Source: DAIMZI01 sp036734025 (GTDB lineage: Bacteria > Pseudomonadota > Alphaproteobacteria > Rhizobiales > Rhodomicrobiaceae). Taken from it: 64,000 nucleotides of DNA. Shown piece by piece: positions 1 to 8,722 of the stretch. How positions within the stretch are numbered: the first letter of the stretch is position 1; each line of letters starts with the position of its first letter. The translations under genes and the position numbers were made by a program. The stretch lies in the NCBI GenBank assembly GCA_036734025.1, contig DAIMZI010000005.1, positions 1-64,000 on the forward strand, read 5' to 3'. The notes below the pieces were generated by a model. It ran no database searches, was not told where the DNA came from, and saw only the letters and a program-made list of their open reading frames with translations.

Positions 1-650
1 TCGAAGCTATTGATCGCGGCATCCAGCGCCCCGGTGCGGTGCTGCAACTGCCCCAGTTGGTTCCAGCCGCCGGGATCATCCGGGTCCAGCTCGACCGCCT
101 TGGCATAGGCGTCCATCGCTTCCTGTGTGCTGTCCAAGAAGGCCAGCGCGCCCAGCCGCCGGAACCGCTCCGCCGCACTGGCATTCACCTTCGCGCCCTC
201 AGCGGCCTGCGCTTCGGCCAGTTTACGCAGCAGCGTCTTGGCGCGGCTGGTGTCGCCGGTCTCGATGAAGCGCTCCACCGCCGCCGCGCCGTCCGCGCCT
301 TCGGCCGCGACATCGGCCAGACCGGCTTCGGCGCTCCTGGCGATGGCGGCGGCGTCCGCGCCGGTGTCGCCGCCCGGGCTGGCGTTGCGGGCGAGGGCTT
401 CGCGCACGCGCATGGCGATTTCCTCGACGGCTTCCGGCGATAGACCAACCCCGCCTTTGAGCGTGCCATGGATGTCGCCAACCACGCTCTCGACATCCTT
501 GCGCCGCAAGCGCCGGTAGAGGGCGATCATGAAACCGATGACCGCGCCTGCCAGCGTCAGCACCGTAAGCTTGTCGCCAAGGCCGTCGCCCGGTACGCGC
601 TCCCAGAACGCCGCTGCCAGTCCCACAACGTATGCGATCAAATCTGCCAT
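1..650 (-). CDS. TPR-repeat membrane protein, C-terminus cut by window edge
   Basis: An open minus-strand frame runs from an ATG at 650 to the left edge without a stop, so the C-terminus is missing. The first ~52 residues include a hydrophobic segment (around residues 29-44, LTVLTLAGAVIGFMIALY) followed by a basic RRLRRKD stretch, which suggests a single membrane anchor with the rest cytoplasmic. The later part has tetratricopeptide character: an AEAGLADVA...AAAVERFIETGD helix pair and, near the edge, DAYAKAVELDPDDPGGWNQLGQLQ, a textbook TPR unit. Such repeats bind partner proteins; the partner is unknown. It lies 73 bp downstream of the dehydrogenase gene on the same strand. The family beyond 'TPR protein' cannot be named because the rest is off the window. 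Confidence 0.8.
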   Translation of the reverse strand, partial: MADLIAYVVGLAAAFWERVPGDGLGDKLTVLTLAGAVIGFMIALYRRLRRKDVESVVGDIHGTLKGGVGLSPEAVEEIAMRVREALARNASPGGDTGADAAAIARSAEAGLADVAAEGADGAAAVERFIETGDTSRAKTLLRKLAEAQAAEGAKVNASAAERFRRLGALAFLDSTQEAMDAYAKAVELDPDDPGGWNQLGQLQHRTGALDAAINSF

Positions 651-723
651 CCGTTCGCCCTCCCGCGCCTGCGCCATAATTACTTTAGCCGCCCGCCATG
701 ACGCCGGCGCGACAACCCCGGCC

Positions 724-1611
724 TCAGCCCGGTTTCCTGTCCGCCGCGTTGAGCCGCGCGATCAGGCTGGACGTGTCCCAGCGCTTGCCGCCCATCGCCT
801 GCACCTCGGCATAGAACTGGTCCACCAGCGCGGTGACCGGCAGGCGCGCGCCGTTGTTCTTGGCCTCCGACATGGCGATGCCCAGGTCCTTGCGCATCCA
901 GTCCACGGCAAAGCCGAAATCGAATTCGCCGCGGTTCATCGTCTCCCAGCGGTTGTCCATCTGCCAGCTTTGCGCCGCGCCCTTGGAAATCGTCTCCATC
1001 ACGGCAGGAATGTCGAGCCCCGCCTGCTGGGCGAAGTGAATACCCTCCGACAGTCCCTGCACCAGCCCGGCGATGCAGATCTGGTTGACCATCTTGGTGA
1101 GCTGGCCTGCGCCCGCGGGGCCAAGCAGCTTCACCTTCTGCGCGTAACAGTCGATCACCGGCTGGGCGCGCACGAAGTCGGCCTCGTCGCCGCCGACCAT
1201 CACCGTCAGCTTGCCGTTCTCCGCGCCCGCCTGGCCGCCCGAGACCGGCGCATCGAGAAAACCCGCGCCGCGCTGTTTCGCCGCTGAGTAAAGCTCGCGC
1301 GCGATGTCTGCCGAGGCAGTCGTGTTGTCGATGAACACCGCGCCTTCGCCAAGCGTCTGGAACGCGCCGTCCGATCCCAGCGTCACCTGGCGCAGATCGT
1401 CGTCATTGCCAACGCAGGCGAACACGAATTCCGCGCCCTCGGCCGCTTGTGCGGGAGTGGCGGCTGCGCGTCCGCCGAACCGGGCCGCCCATTCCTCCGC
1501 CTTGGTCGCCGTGCGGTTGTAGACGCTCAGTTCATGTCCGCCCCTCTCGCGAATGTGCCCTGCCATGGGAAAGCCCATGACGCCAAGTCCGATCCAGGCG
1601 ACCTTGCTCAT
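724..1611 (-). CDS. NAD(P)-dependent beta-hydroxyacid dehydrogenase (3-hydroxyisobutyrate dehydrogenase family)
   Basis: The protein has 295 residues, normal for the family. Visible landmarks are the N-terminal Rossmann motif GLGVMG (residues 8-13), the substrate-binding DAPVSGG (120-126) and the catalytic-lysine motif GAGQLTKMVNQ, with Lys173 as the expected catalytic residue. Family members oxidise 3-hydroxyisobutyrate, reduce tartronate semialdehyde or reduce succinic semialdehyde. I cannot choose among these substrates by eye. It is cytoplasmic. The gene starts 169 bp from the divergent meaB gene. A link to valine/propionate degradation through meaB is tempting, but no other valine-pathway gene is present. 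Confidence 0.9.
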   Translation of the reverse strand: MSKVAWIGLGVMGFPMAGHIRERGGHELSVYNRTATKAEEWAARFGGRAAATPAQAAEGAEFVFACVGNDDDLRQVTLGSDGAFQTLGEGAVFIDNTTASADIARELYSAAKQRGAGFLDAPVSGGQAGAENGKLTVMVGGDEADFVRAQPVIDCYAQKVKLLGPAGAGQLTKMVNQICIAGLVQGLSEGIHFAQQAGLDIPAVMETISKGAAQSWQMDNRWETMNRGEFDFGFAVDWMRKDLGIAMSEAKNNGARLPVTALVDQFYAEVQAMGGKRWDTSSLIARLNAADRKPG

Positions 1612-1780
1612 GAGATATGCTCCGATCCATATTGATGTTTGTAGGAAACTTGTGTCTGATGAGATGTGTGTGTAAGGCTCGTTTCTAGCCTAGCCGCGCG
1701 GCCTTCGATACCCCCATGCGGTGTTTTACGCGCCGCGTTGACGCGCGCTATCCGAGCGATCCAGCGCCTACAGGAGGCTC

Positions 1781-2749
1781 ATGCACCAGCCGCCCGAGCC
1801 CGCAGTCGCAGCGCCCCGGCTGCCCCTGATCAGCGCCCTGGCGCAGGGGCACAAGCGCGATGTGGCTCATGTGCTCTCGGCCATAGAGGCGCGCGGCCTG
1901 GCGGCGGATGTGTGCGCGTTGCTGGATGAGGCCTATGGCGCGCCACGGGCTCATGTGATCGGCCTCACCGGGCCGCCCGGCGTCGGCAAGTCCACGCTCA
2001 TCGACGCGCTGTTGCGACACTGGCGAGCCGAAGGCCTGCGCGCCGGGGTGCTGGCGGTGGATCCGTCGTCGCAGCGCTCGGGCGGCGCTCTGCTTGGCGA
2101 TCGTATCCGCATGCGCACCGATCCCGAGGATGCCGGCGTCTTCGTGCGTTCGCTGGCGGCGCGTGGCCGTCTGGGCGGGCTTGCCGATCATGCCTTCGCC
2201 GCCACGGTGCTCATGCGCGCGATCTATGACCGTGTCGTGGTCGAGACCGTGGGCGTGGGCCAGTCCGAGGCCGACATCGCCTCGGTGGCCGATACGGTGG
2301 TGCTCGGCGTGCAGCCGGGTTCTGGCGATACGCTCCAGTTCATGAAAGCCGGGGTGATGGAAATCCCGCATATAGCGGTGGTGACCAAGGCCGATCTGGG
2401 GGCAGCGGCGCGAAGTGCCTTGAGCGACATGAAAGGCGCGCTCAGCCTCAGCGCGTCATCATCGAGCGGATGGCAGGTCCGTTGTCTTGCCGTGTCGGCC
2501 GCGGCGGGGCAGGGCTTCGGCGATCTGGTGGAGGCGCTTCAAGCCCATAACGACTGGTTGGGCGGCAGCGGCTTGAGCGCATCGCGCCATGCGCAGGCGG
2601 TCGTCTGGCTCAAATCGGAAATCCGCCACCGCTTTGGCACAGAGGGCCTGGCGGCTGCGGCAGACCAGATGCATCTGCCCACCGGCGCGGGGCCATTCGC
2701 GCTCGCCAAAGAGATGATCGGCGCCCTCGGGGTGGTGCGCAAGGCCTGA
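1781..2749 (+). CDS. meaB: Methylmalonyl-CoA mutase-associated GTPase MeaB (ArgK family)
   Basis: A G3E-family P-loop GTPase that loads and protects the adenosylcobalamin cofactor of methylmalonyl-CoA mutase or a related acyl-CoA mutase. The 322-residue product has the Walker A motif GPPGVGKS (residues 64-71), a DPSSQRSGGALLGDR stretch that matches the family switch region, ETVGVGQSE, and the nucleotide-specificity motif VVTKADL. Length and motif order are normal for MeaB. The start ATG follows a GGAGG site at about 1771. No mutase gene is in this window, so MeaB is separated from its usual partner. The alternative reading as an arginine/ornithine transport kinase (ArgK) is an outdated family name. 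Confidence 0.93.
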   Translation: MHQPPEPAVAAPRLPLISALAQGHKRDVAHVLSAIEARGLAADVCALLDEAYGAPRAHVIGLTGPPGVGKSTLIDALLRHWRAEGLRAGVLAVDPSSQRSGGALLGDRIRMRTDPEDAGVFVRSLAARGRLGGLADHAFAATVLMRAIYDRVVVETVGVGQSEADIASVADTVVLGVQPGSGDTLQFMKAGVMEIPHIAVVTKADLGAAARSALSDMKGALSLSASSSSGWQVRCLAVSAAAGQGFGDLVEALQAHNDWLGGSGLSASRHAQAVVWLKSEIRHRFGTEGLAAAADQMHLPTGAGPFALAKEMIGALGVVRKA

Positions 2750-2766
2750 TCGCGCCTGTGGCGCGA
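2750..2766 (+). terminator. Hairpin directly after meaB
   Basis: A perfect 7-bp inverted repeat, TCGCGCC / GGCGCGA, with a 3-nt loop begins at the base after the meaB stop codon. No T-tract follows, so it is a weak candidate for an intrinsic terminator or an mRNA 3'-end stabilising hairpin. Confidence 0.4.
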
Positions 2767-3020
2767 CTGCATTTCGTCAATCAGAAAATCATATCTCCTT
2801 AATCTTTCCACAGTTCGCGTGATGATCACACTGCTCATGTGCGGGAAGGGGCGTGCGTATTCGTGCGTATTTGAGGCTCACAGTAATGAAAAATTTACCC
2901 GTTTACCCTTTGATGAAAACTCGGCCTGTCGCTCCGGTTCAGCTTGCCCTGCAATCTTTTGATCAGAACCGGGGGCCGTTTGGCCGATGTCTTAATGGCA
3001 GTCGGGTACAAGGGGCTTCG

Positions 3021-4094
3021 ATGTCGGGACTTTATGGGGGATGGCGTATCGTCCTGGCGGCTGTGCTTTGCGCCATTCCGCTGGTGACGCTTGGCTATAC
3101 CGCACGCGATATCAATATTGCCGAGCGCCTGGCACAGTGGCGGTTCCAGATCGAAGTGGCCTTCCTTTCGGGACGCGGCACCGATGTGATGCGCCCCGCA
3201 CCTGGGAGCATGCGCGCGGCCGAGCTTCCCGTGGCCGCAGCCTACCTGTTTTATGACGCTGGAAAACAGCCGCGGGCCGACCGCTATGTCGATCTGCAAC
3301 GCAGCCAGACAGCCGGCAAGCGGCCTGCTCCCGTGGCCGCTTCCATGACGCCGATGATCTCTGGCGATCTGTTTGGCGCACCCTCACCGACCATCGCCGT
3401 CGTGGAGCGGCGCGCCAAGGCCGACCGGCTCTATCCGGCGAGCGCATCGCTTGTCAGCCACGCAGCTCTCGATCCGGGCGCGCTTGCTGGCGAGCGCGTC
3501 AGTGCCGCGTTTTTCATGATGACGCCAAGCGAAGTCGCGATAGCCGATGCGCTGGCCGAGGCCCGCGAGAATGTGCGTGCGCCGTGGCCGGGAGATCAGC
3601 ATCTCTCGCGGCTGATGAGCGAGGATAACGATGCCCTCTTCGGCGGCATGACCGAAGCCGAGTTTCGCGCCCGCGAGATGCGGTGCATGGCGACCGCGCT
3701 TTATTTCGAGGCGCGGGGTGAGCCGAGAACGGGCCAGATCGCCGTTGGCCAGGTGATCATGAACCGTGTGCGCAGCAGCTATTATCCCGATACGATCTGC
3801 GGCGTGATCTACCAGGGGCACCGCAATCTCAACGCATGTCAGTTTTCATTCGCCTGTGACGGCAAGCCCGACAAGCCGACCGACATGACGAAATGGGCGA
3901 CGATGCAGCGGCTTGCGCGCGAACTTACCGCCGGCGAGCACTGGCTCGACGATATCGGCTATGCCACGCACTATCACGCGACCTATGTGCGCCCGACCTG
4001 GGCGCGGCCCTTCCGGCGCATCCGAAAGATCGGTCGGCACATTTTTTATGTGGCGCCCAATGTGCCCGTTCAGGTAGCCGACAGCACGGGCTGA
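3021..4094 (+). CDS. Cell wall hydrolase, SleB/CwlJ family, membrane-anchored
   Basis: A predicted peptidoglycan-cleaving enzyme acting in the periplasm. From the chosen ATG the protein is 357 residues: an N-terminal hydrophobic signal-anchor (about residues 8-27, RIVLAAVLCAIPLVTLGY), a low-conservation linker to about residue 215, then a Hydrolase_2 domain (about 218-345) beginning MRCMATALYFEARGE. That stretch holds the glutamate of the ALYxEARGE motif, followed by QVIMNRV and CQFSF. The frame is open from 2853, but 3021 is preferred: it has an AGGGG site at 3011 and puts the signal anchor at the N-terminus. In a non-spore-former this family serves cell-wall remodelling, not germination. 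It converges on glnA across a terminator. Confidence 0.85.
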   Translation: MSGLYGGWRIVLAAVLCAIPLVTLGYTARDINIAERLAQWRFQIEVAFLSGRGTDVMRPAPGSMRAAELPVAAAYLFYDAGKQPRADRYVDLQRSQTAGKRPAPVAASMTPMISGDLFGAPSPTIAVVERRAKADRLYPASASLVSHAALDPGALAGERVSAAFFMMTPSEVAIADALAEARENVRAPWPGDQHLSRLMSEDNDALFGGMTEAEFRAREMRCMATALYFEARGEPRTGQIAVGQVIMNRVRSSYYPDTICGVIYQGHRNLNACQFSFACDGKPDKPTDMTKWATMQRLARELTAGEHWLDDIGYATHYHATYVRPTWARPFRRIRKIGRHIFYVAPNVPVQVADSTG

Positions 4095-4108
4095 CGAGCA
4101 GCAGCAGC

Positions 4109-4137
4109 AAAAAGGGCAGCCCGAAGGCCGCCCTTTT
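4109..4137. terminator. Bidirectional intrinsic terminator between the cell wall hydrolase gene and glnA
   Basis: The arms AAAAGGGC-A-GCC and GGC-C-GCCCTTTT surround a CGAA loop, with one A/C mismatch. The A-tract before and T-tract after the stem suit termination of both converging transcripts (hydrolase from the left, glnA from the right). Confidence 0.8.
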
Positions 4138-4161
4138 CAGATCCGCTATCACGTATCGGGC

Positions 4162-5571
4162 TTAGACGCTGTAATACATGTCGTATTCGATCGGGTGCGG
4201 CATCATTTCGAAGCGCTCCACCTCTTCCATCTTCAACTCGATATAGCCGTCGATCTGATCGTCGGAGAACACACCGCCACGCTTGAGAAATTCGCGATCG
4301 TTATCGAGCGTTTCAAGAGCTTCGCGAAGCGTCCGGCAGACGGTCGGGATGCCCTGAAGTTCCTGCGGCGGCAGATCGTACAGGTTCTTGTCCATCGGAT
4401 CGCCGGGGTGGATGCGGTTCTGGATGCCGTCAAGACCGGCCATCAACATTGCGGCGAAGGCCAGATACGGATTGGCCGCAGGATCGGGGAAGCGGATCTC
4501 GATGCGCTTGGCCTTGGGGCTGGAGACGTGCGGGATACGGCACGACGCAGACCGGTTGCGCGACGAATAAGCCAGCAGGACCGGCGCTTCATAGCCCGGC
4601 ACCAGACGCTTGTAGGAGTTGGTCGTCGGGTTGGAGAAGGCGTTGATCACCTTGGCATGTTTCAGGATGCCGCCGATGTAAAAGAGGCAGGTCTCCGACA
4701 GATCGGCATACTGGTTGCCAGCAAATACCGGTTCGCCGCCGCGCCAGATCGACTGGTGCACATGCATGCCGGTGCCATTGTCGCCAAAGATCGGCTTGGG
4801 CATGAAGGTGGCCGTCTTGCCATAGGCTTGGGCTACATTGTGCACGACATATTTGTAAAGCTGCACGCCGTCGGCCATGCGCACCAGGGTGGAAAATTTC
4901 ATGCCGAGTTCGTGCTGCGCCGAGCCCACCTCGTGGTGATGCTTTTCGACGGCAAGGCCCATGTCGGCCATCACGCTGAGCATTTCGGAGCGGATGTCCT
5001 GGGCGCTGTCGACCGGCGGCACGGGGAAATAGCCGCCCTTCATGCGCGGGCGGTGGGCCAGGTTGCCCATCTCATAGTCCGTGTCGCTGTTGATCGGCAA
5101 TTCGATGCTGTCGAGAGTGAAGCCGCAATTGTAGGGCTCGGCGGAAAAACGCACATCGTCGAAGATGAAGAATTCTGGCTCCGGGCCGAAATAGGCCGTG
5201 TCGCCGACGCCGGACTGCATCAGATAGGCTTCGGCGTTGCGGGCGGTGCCACGCGGGTCGCGCTCATAGCGCTCGCCGGTGGTCGGCTCGAAGATATCGC
5301 AGATAACGGCAAGCGTGGATTGCGCGAAGAACGGGTCCATCGTCGCCGTCTCCGGATCGGGCATCAGGATCATGTCGGACTGGGAAATATCCTTCCAGCC
5401 AGCAATCGACGAGCCGTCGAACATGATACCATCGCTCATGGCGTCTTCATCGAAACAGTCAGCCGTCAGGGTGACGTGCTGCAATTTTCCGCGCGGATCG
5501 GTGAACCGCAGATCGACGAACTTGATGCTCTCATCGGCAATTCGCTTAAGAATTTCACTCGCGTTTGGCAT
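4162..5571 (-). CDS. glnA: Glutamine synthetase, type I
   Basis: Makes glutamine from glutamate, ammonia and ATP in the cytoplasm, the main ammonium-assimilation step at low nitrogen. The 469-residue length is that of the dodecameric GSI enzyme. Visible motifs include FDGSSIAGW near the N-terminus, GPEPEFFIFD, the active-site HHHEVGSAQHELG region, NGTGMHVHQS, and KPxx-type ATP-site sequence. The adenylylation motif NLYDLPPQE places the regulatory tyrosine at residue 398, so the enzyme is probably controlled by GlnE. glnB lies upstream on the same strand, 312 bp away, the common alphaproteobacterial glnB-glnA order. Transcription may combine read-through from glnB with a promoter in the spacer. 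Confidence 0.98.
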   Translation of the reverse strand: MPNASEILKRIADESIKFVDLRFTDPRGKLQHVTLTADCFDEDAMSDGIMFDGSSIAGWKDISQSDMILMPDPETATMDPFFAQSTLAVICDIFEPTTGERYERDPRGTARNAEAYLMQSGVGDTAYFGPEPEFFIFDDVRFSAEPYNCGFTLDSIELPINSDTDYEMGNLAHRPRMKGGYFPVPPVDSAQDIRSEMLSVMADMGLAVEKHHHEVGSAQHELGMKFSTLVRMADGVQLYKYVVHNVAQAYGKTATFMPKPIFGDNGTGMHVHQSIWRGGEPVFAGNQYADLSETCLFYIGGILKHAKVINAFSNPTTNSYKRLVPGYEAPVLLAYSSRNRSASCRIPHVSSPKAKRIEIRFPDPAANPYLAFAAMLMAGLDGIQNRIHPGDPMDKNLYDLPPQELQGIPTVCRTLREALETLDNDREFLKRGGVFSDDQIDGYIELKMEEVERFEMMPHPIEYDMYYSV

Positions 5572-5883
5572 GCTGCATTCCCTCTTTTTCTACACTCAGG
5601 GTTCGGGATGAAAGGTCATGATTGATTGAAGTCAGGGTACATCTTCGTGCGCACGCACGTCATCGCCCTAAAGTTCGGCAAATACGGCAGAGCGCATGGT
5701 CGAATTTCATGAGTTTGGTTTTCGTGGCTTGATTTGAGCGGTTCCGCTTTCTTTGTCTGGCATTTTATACATGGCTTGCATTATCAGACCTTGTGCAAAC
5801 GGACGTGCGCCGACTTCCTGAAAGTCCGGGTAGCAAGCAAAGCCACTCGGGTTCAGGCCGCCGGTTCATTGCGCGGCTATTCT
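5572..5883 (-). promoter_or_regulatory. glnB-glnA spacer, 312 bp, probable leader/promoter region of glnA
   Basis: No credible gene is present. A perfect 10-bp palindrome CGTGCGCACG lies at 5646-5655, about 75 bp before the glnA start on the minus strand, and could be an operator. I looked for a sigma-54 element for glnA and found only candidates with the wrong spacing between the GG and GC boxes. The length suggests that glnA has its own promoter besides read-through from glnB. Confidence 0.4.
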
Positions 5884-6222
5884 TTACAAGGCGTCCGCGC
5901 CGGTTTCGCCGGTACGTATTCTGATGGCTTCCTCCACCGTTGAGATGAATATCTTGCCGTCGCCGATGCGCCCGGTGCGAGCGGCGGCCTGGATCGCGTC
6001 CAGAGCCTTTTCAAGCATGTCGTCGGCCAGCACGACCTCTATTTTGACTTTAGGCAGGAAATCAACGACATATTCAGCCCCTCTGTAAAGTTCCGTGTGC
6101 CCTTTCTGCCGTCCGAAGCCCTTTGCCTCGGTCACGGTGATGCCCTGGAGGCCGATCTCCTGTAGCGCTTCCTTCACCTCGTCAAGCTTGAAGGGTTTTA
6201 TAATCGCTTCGATCTTTTTCAT
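5884..6222 (-). CDS. glnB: Nitrogen regulatory protein P-II
   Basis: A trimeric signal protein that reads 2-oxoglutarate, ATP/ADP and glutamine status and controls GlnE, NtrB and other targets. The 112-residue product is full length. The T-loop carries GAEYVVDF with the uridylylation tyrosine at exactly residue 51. The N-terminus MKKIEAIIKPFKLDEVKEAL and the C-terminal GKIFIS...IRTGE motif (ATP-binding B and C loops) are typical. It heads the glnB-glnA unit and has a sigma-54-like promoter about 125 bp upstream. The next gene beyond it, in the opposite direction, is nnr, a common arrangement in this class. Confidence 0.98.
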   Translation of the reverse strand: MKKIEAIIKPFKLDEVKEALQEIGLQGITVTEAKGFGRQKGHTELYRGAEYVVDFLPKVKIEVVLADDMLEKALDAIQAAARTGRIGDGKIFISTVEEAIRIRTGETGADAL

Positions 6223-6346
6223 TGTGTCGAGTCGTCCTCCCGTTGTGCGCGGGCAATGTCAGCCCGAACAGGCCGCCGGCCACAGCGCCAATCTCGCGAC
6301 TGCGGCAGTCACGCGCCTGACTTGTCACCCATGTCACGCGCTAGCT

Positions 6347-6364
6347 AAGCAGAACTCATGCCAA
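6347..6364 (-). promoter_or_regulatory. Sigma-54-like -24/-12 promoter of glnB
   Basis: On the minus strand the sequence reads TTGGCATGAGTTCTGCTT. GG and GC boxes are separated by exactly 10 nt, as in the RpoN consensus YTGGCACGN4TTGCW. It is oriented toward glnB; the inferred transcription start is near 6337, which gives a leader of about 115 nt. NtrC-activated RpoN promoters before glnB are known in alphaproteobacteria. I could not identify convincing NtrC sites upstream. Confidence 0.6.
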
Positions 6365-6820
6365 ATCGCATGACCGCCTAAAACCAAGGCATGCGAGACC
6401 GGCCATGCGGCCGAGCGGCGCGATAAACGCCCAGTCCGGCAGCATATGCATAAAAAATAATCAGCGCGAGCAAAACAAGGGCAGGGTCATGGCTTGGGAC
6501 GGCCTCGTCTGGCGGACATGCCGTCTGGTCGCGGCTCCCAACGGCTGGATTGTCGGCCATGGCGCAAGCCTGTCCGCCCGACATGTCGGTCTGGTGCTGG
6601 CGGCATCAGAAAATTGCGCCGATTAACTGTTGCGGGTCGTTTTGTTAAATCCTAAGGTGCGCTACCTTTCGCCGGCGGTTTCCACGGCCCAGGATCAAAA
6701 GTTTGTGCAAGCCGACCCGGCACTGCCACAATTCTCGGATGCTAGTAGATATACGTATCCGAAAATATCGGGCAGCCGTGCTTTTCTTGGCGTTTCATTC
6801 CTCAGAATGCGGGCGAACCA
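6365..6820. other. Spacer between the glnB promoter and nnr
   Basis: About 455 bp without a convincing gene. It would hold activator sites for glnB and the promoter of nnr. A minus-strand frame ending at 6378 encodes a hydrophobic segment (about 20 residues, ALVLLALIIFYAYAAGLGVY) but lacks a well-placed ATG and ribosome site, so it is only a weak small-membrane-protein candidate. An imperfect AT-rich dyad (CGGAT ... ATCCG) lies at about 6736-6761. Confidence 0.35.
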
Positions 6821-8320
6821 GTGCTGGAATTATTGACCAACGACGAGATGACCCGAGCTGAAAAGCTGGCGATTGACGGCGGCACTTCAAGCCTCGTGAT
6901 GATGGAGAATGCCGGCAACGGCGTTGCTGAGGATGTCGTCAAACGGTTTGCGCGAGGCAGCAAGGTGGTCGTGCTTTGCGGACCCGGGCGCAACGGCGGT
7001 GATGGTTTTGTCGCCGCGCGCCGGCTGCGCGAGCGCGGTTATCACATTCGTCTAGCGCTCATGGGAGAGCAGGGCCAGCTTCCATCGGAATGTCAGGAGA
7101 TGGCTCGGCGCTGGGACGAGACGATCGAGACCATGACGCCGCAGTGCGTCGATGGCGCTCAGGTCATCGTGGATGCCATTTTCGGCGCCGGCCTGCGCGA
7201 TGAAGTGCGCGACCTGCCGGCCCAGATGATCAGCGAGGTCTCGAAACGCAATCTGCCGGTGGTCGCCGTGGACATGCCGACTGGCATCGACTCGACCTCG
7301 GGGCAGATCCTCGGCACTGCCTTCAAGGCCGTGTCCACCGTGTCGTTCTTCCGGCGCAAGACTGGACAGGTGCTGTTGCCGGGCCGGCTGCATTGTGGCG
7401 CGGTGACAGCAGTGGACATCGGCATTCCCGCCGCGGTGATGAAGGATGTGGGCCCGCGCGCCTTTTCCAATCAGCCCGATCTCTGGCTCAAATATTTCCC
7501 GCGCATGAAGATTGACGGGCACAAATATGATCGCGGCCATGCCGTGATCGTGTCGGGCGAAATGGAGCGCACGGGGGCCGCACGCATGGCGGCACGCGCG
7601 GCCATCCGTATCGGCGCCGGCGTGGTTTCGCTCGCGACCACCAAGGCGGCCTTCTACATCAATGCCGCGCAGCTCACCTCGATCATGGTCGATGCGTTCG
7701 AAGGCCCGGGCGGTCTCGCCGATCTGCTGGCCGATGAGCGTATCCGCGCCGTGCTCATCGGTCCTGGCGCGGGCATCTCCGATGACACCCAGCAAAATGT
7801 CGCGGCTGTGCTGACCAGCGCGGCGTCTGTCGTCATCGATGCTGATGGTCTGAGTGCCTTTGAGGGCAATCCGCCGGCCCTGTTCGATCAGATCAAGTTC
7901 CGCGCCGCCCCGGTGATCATGACGCCGCATGACGGCGAATTCGCCCGGCTGTTCCCCGATCTGCTGCAAAACCCCTCAAAGCTTGAGCGGGCGCGTCTGG
8001 CGGCCGAGATGTCGGGCGCGGTCGTGGTCCTGAAAGGCCCCGACACGGTGATTGCCGCGCCCAACGGTGTTGCCGGGCTCGTCGAGAATGCCCCGCCATG
8101 GCTGGCGACCGCGGGCAGCGGTGACGTGCTTGCGGGCATGATCACGGGCCTGCTCGCTCAGGGCATGGAAGCGCTCGATGCTGCCATGGCCGGCGTCTGG
8201 ATGCATGGTGATGTGGCGCGGATGGTAGGTCCCGGCATGATCTCGGAAGACATGTCCGATGTCGTGCCGCAGGTGTTGCTTGAACTCGACAAGCGCGGGC
8301 AGATCTTCACTCGGATCTAA
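6821..8320 (+). CDS. nnr: Bifunctional NAD(P)H-hydrate epimerase / ADP-dependent NAD(P)H-hydrate dehydratase
   Basis: Repairs hydrated, inactive NADH and NADPH. The 499-residue protein is a fusion of the YjeF_N epimerase domain (about residues 1-210) and the ribokinase-like dehydratase domain (about 225-499). The first domain shows MMENAG, GPGRNGGDGFVAAR and VDMPTGIDS. The second shows GHAVIVSG, TPHDGEFARL, LKGPDTVIA and the C-terminal GSGDVLAGMITG ATP/ADP-site motif. Translation begins at a GTG codon. The gene lies upstream of and divergent from glnB, a neighbourhood seen in many alphaproteobacteria. No terminator with a T-tract follows. Confidence 0.95.
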   Translation: MLELLTNDEMTRAEKLAIDGGTSSLVMMENAGNGVAEDVVKRFARGSKVVVLCGPGRNGGDGFVAARRLRERGYHIRLALMGEQGQLPSECQEMARRWDETIETMTPQCVDGAQVIVDAIFGAGLRDEVRDLPAQMISEVSKRNLPVVAVDMPTGIDSTSGQILGTAFKAVSTVSFFRRKTGQVLLPGRLHCGAVTAVDIGIPAAVMKDVGPRAFSNQPDLWLKYFPRMKIDGHKYDRGHAVIVSGEMERTGAARMAARAAIRIGAGVVSLATTKAAFYINAAQLTSIMVDAFEGPGGLADLLADERIRAVLIGPGAGISDDTQQNVAAVLTSAASVVIDADGLSAFEGNPPALFDQIKFRAAPVIMTPHDGEFARLFPDLLQNPSKLERARLAAEMSGAVVVLKGPDTVIAAPNGVAGLVENAPPWLATAGSGDVLAGMITGLLAQGMEALDAAMAGVWMHGDVARMVGPGMISEDMSDVVPQVLLELDKRGQIFTRI

Positions 8321-8722
8321 GCCCCAGGTTCCGGCTTGCCGTGACACCGCTGCATTTGCCGAAACGGCAAACAGGAGCCCGCATCACAAGTGCGATGGCA
8401 GTGTGCAAAAATCGTTCATCTGGTCGGCCAGCCCTAAAATTCTCAAGGCCGCGGCCAACAAGATCTCTATTTGCCCTCTCTATTCGCCCTTGGCCCGATT
8501 ATTCTGGGGTCGATGATCCCGACGGTCTGTTTGATGCACCCGCGCCGGCACGCACAGAACTCTTAGCCGGGGAGCATCCACGCGCCTTTTGATCATCATC
8601 GCGGCATGCGCGCGTTTGACGTCACGGACCGCGTCGGCTGTCTGCCAATCTTCGCGAGGACCTCGCGCCATCGCCCGCATCGCCGGGCGGGGTTGATCCG
8701 CCCGGCTGCTGCGCTGGCATGC
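8321..8722. other. Spacer between nnr and aioA with one perfect hairpin
   Basis: About 400 bp without a credible gene, between two converging genes. A perfect inverted repeat TTTGCCG-AAA-CGGCAAA lies at 8355-8371, 35 bp after the nnr stop. It may form the 3' end of the nnr mRNA, although a T-tract is missing. The rest shows nothing recognisable. Confidence 0.4.

Noticed and set aside
4195..5625. 476-codon open frame on the plus strand opposite glnA
   Set aside because: It is an antisense shadow of glnA caused by high GC content; no ribosome site and no family pattern. glnA is certain.
5784..5802. Possible sigma-54 promoter for glnA
   Set aside because: The minus-strand GG and GC boxes are 9 nt apart, not the required 10; a second nearby candidate has 13.
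6378..6584. Small hydrophobic minus-strand frame near the nnr/glnB spacer
   Set aside because: One membrane-like stretch but no suitable start codon or ribosome site next to it; kept only as a note in the spacer entry.
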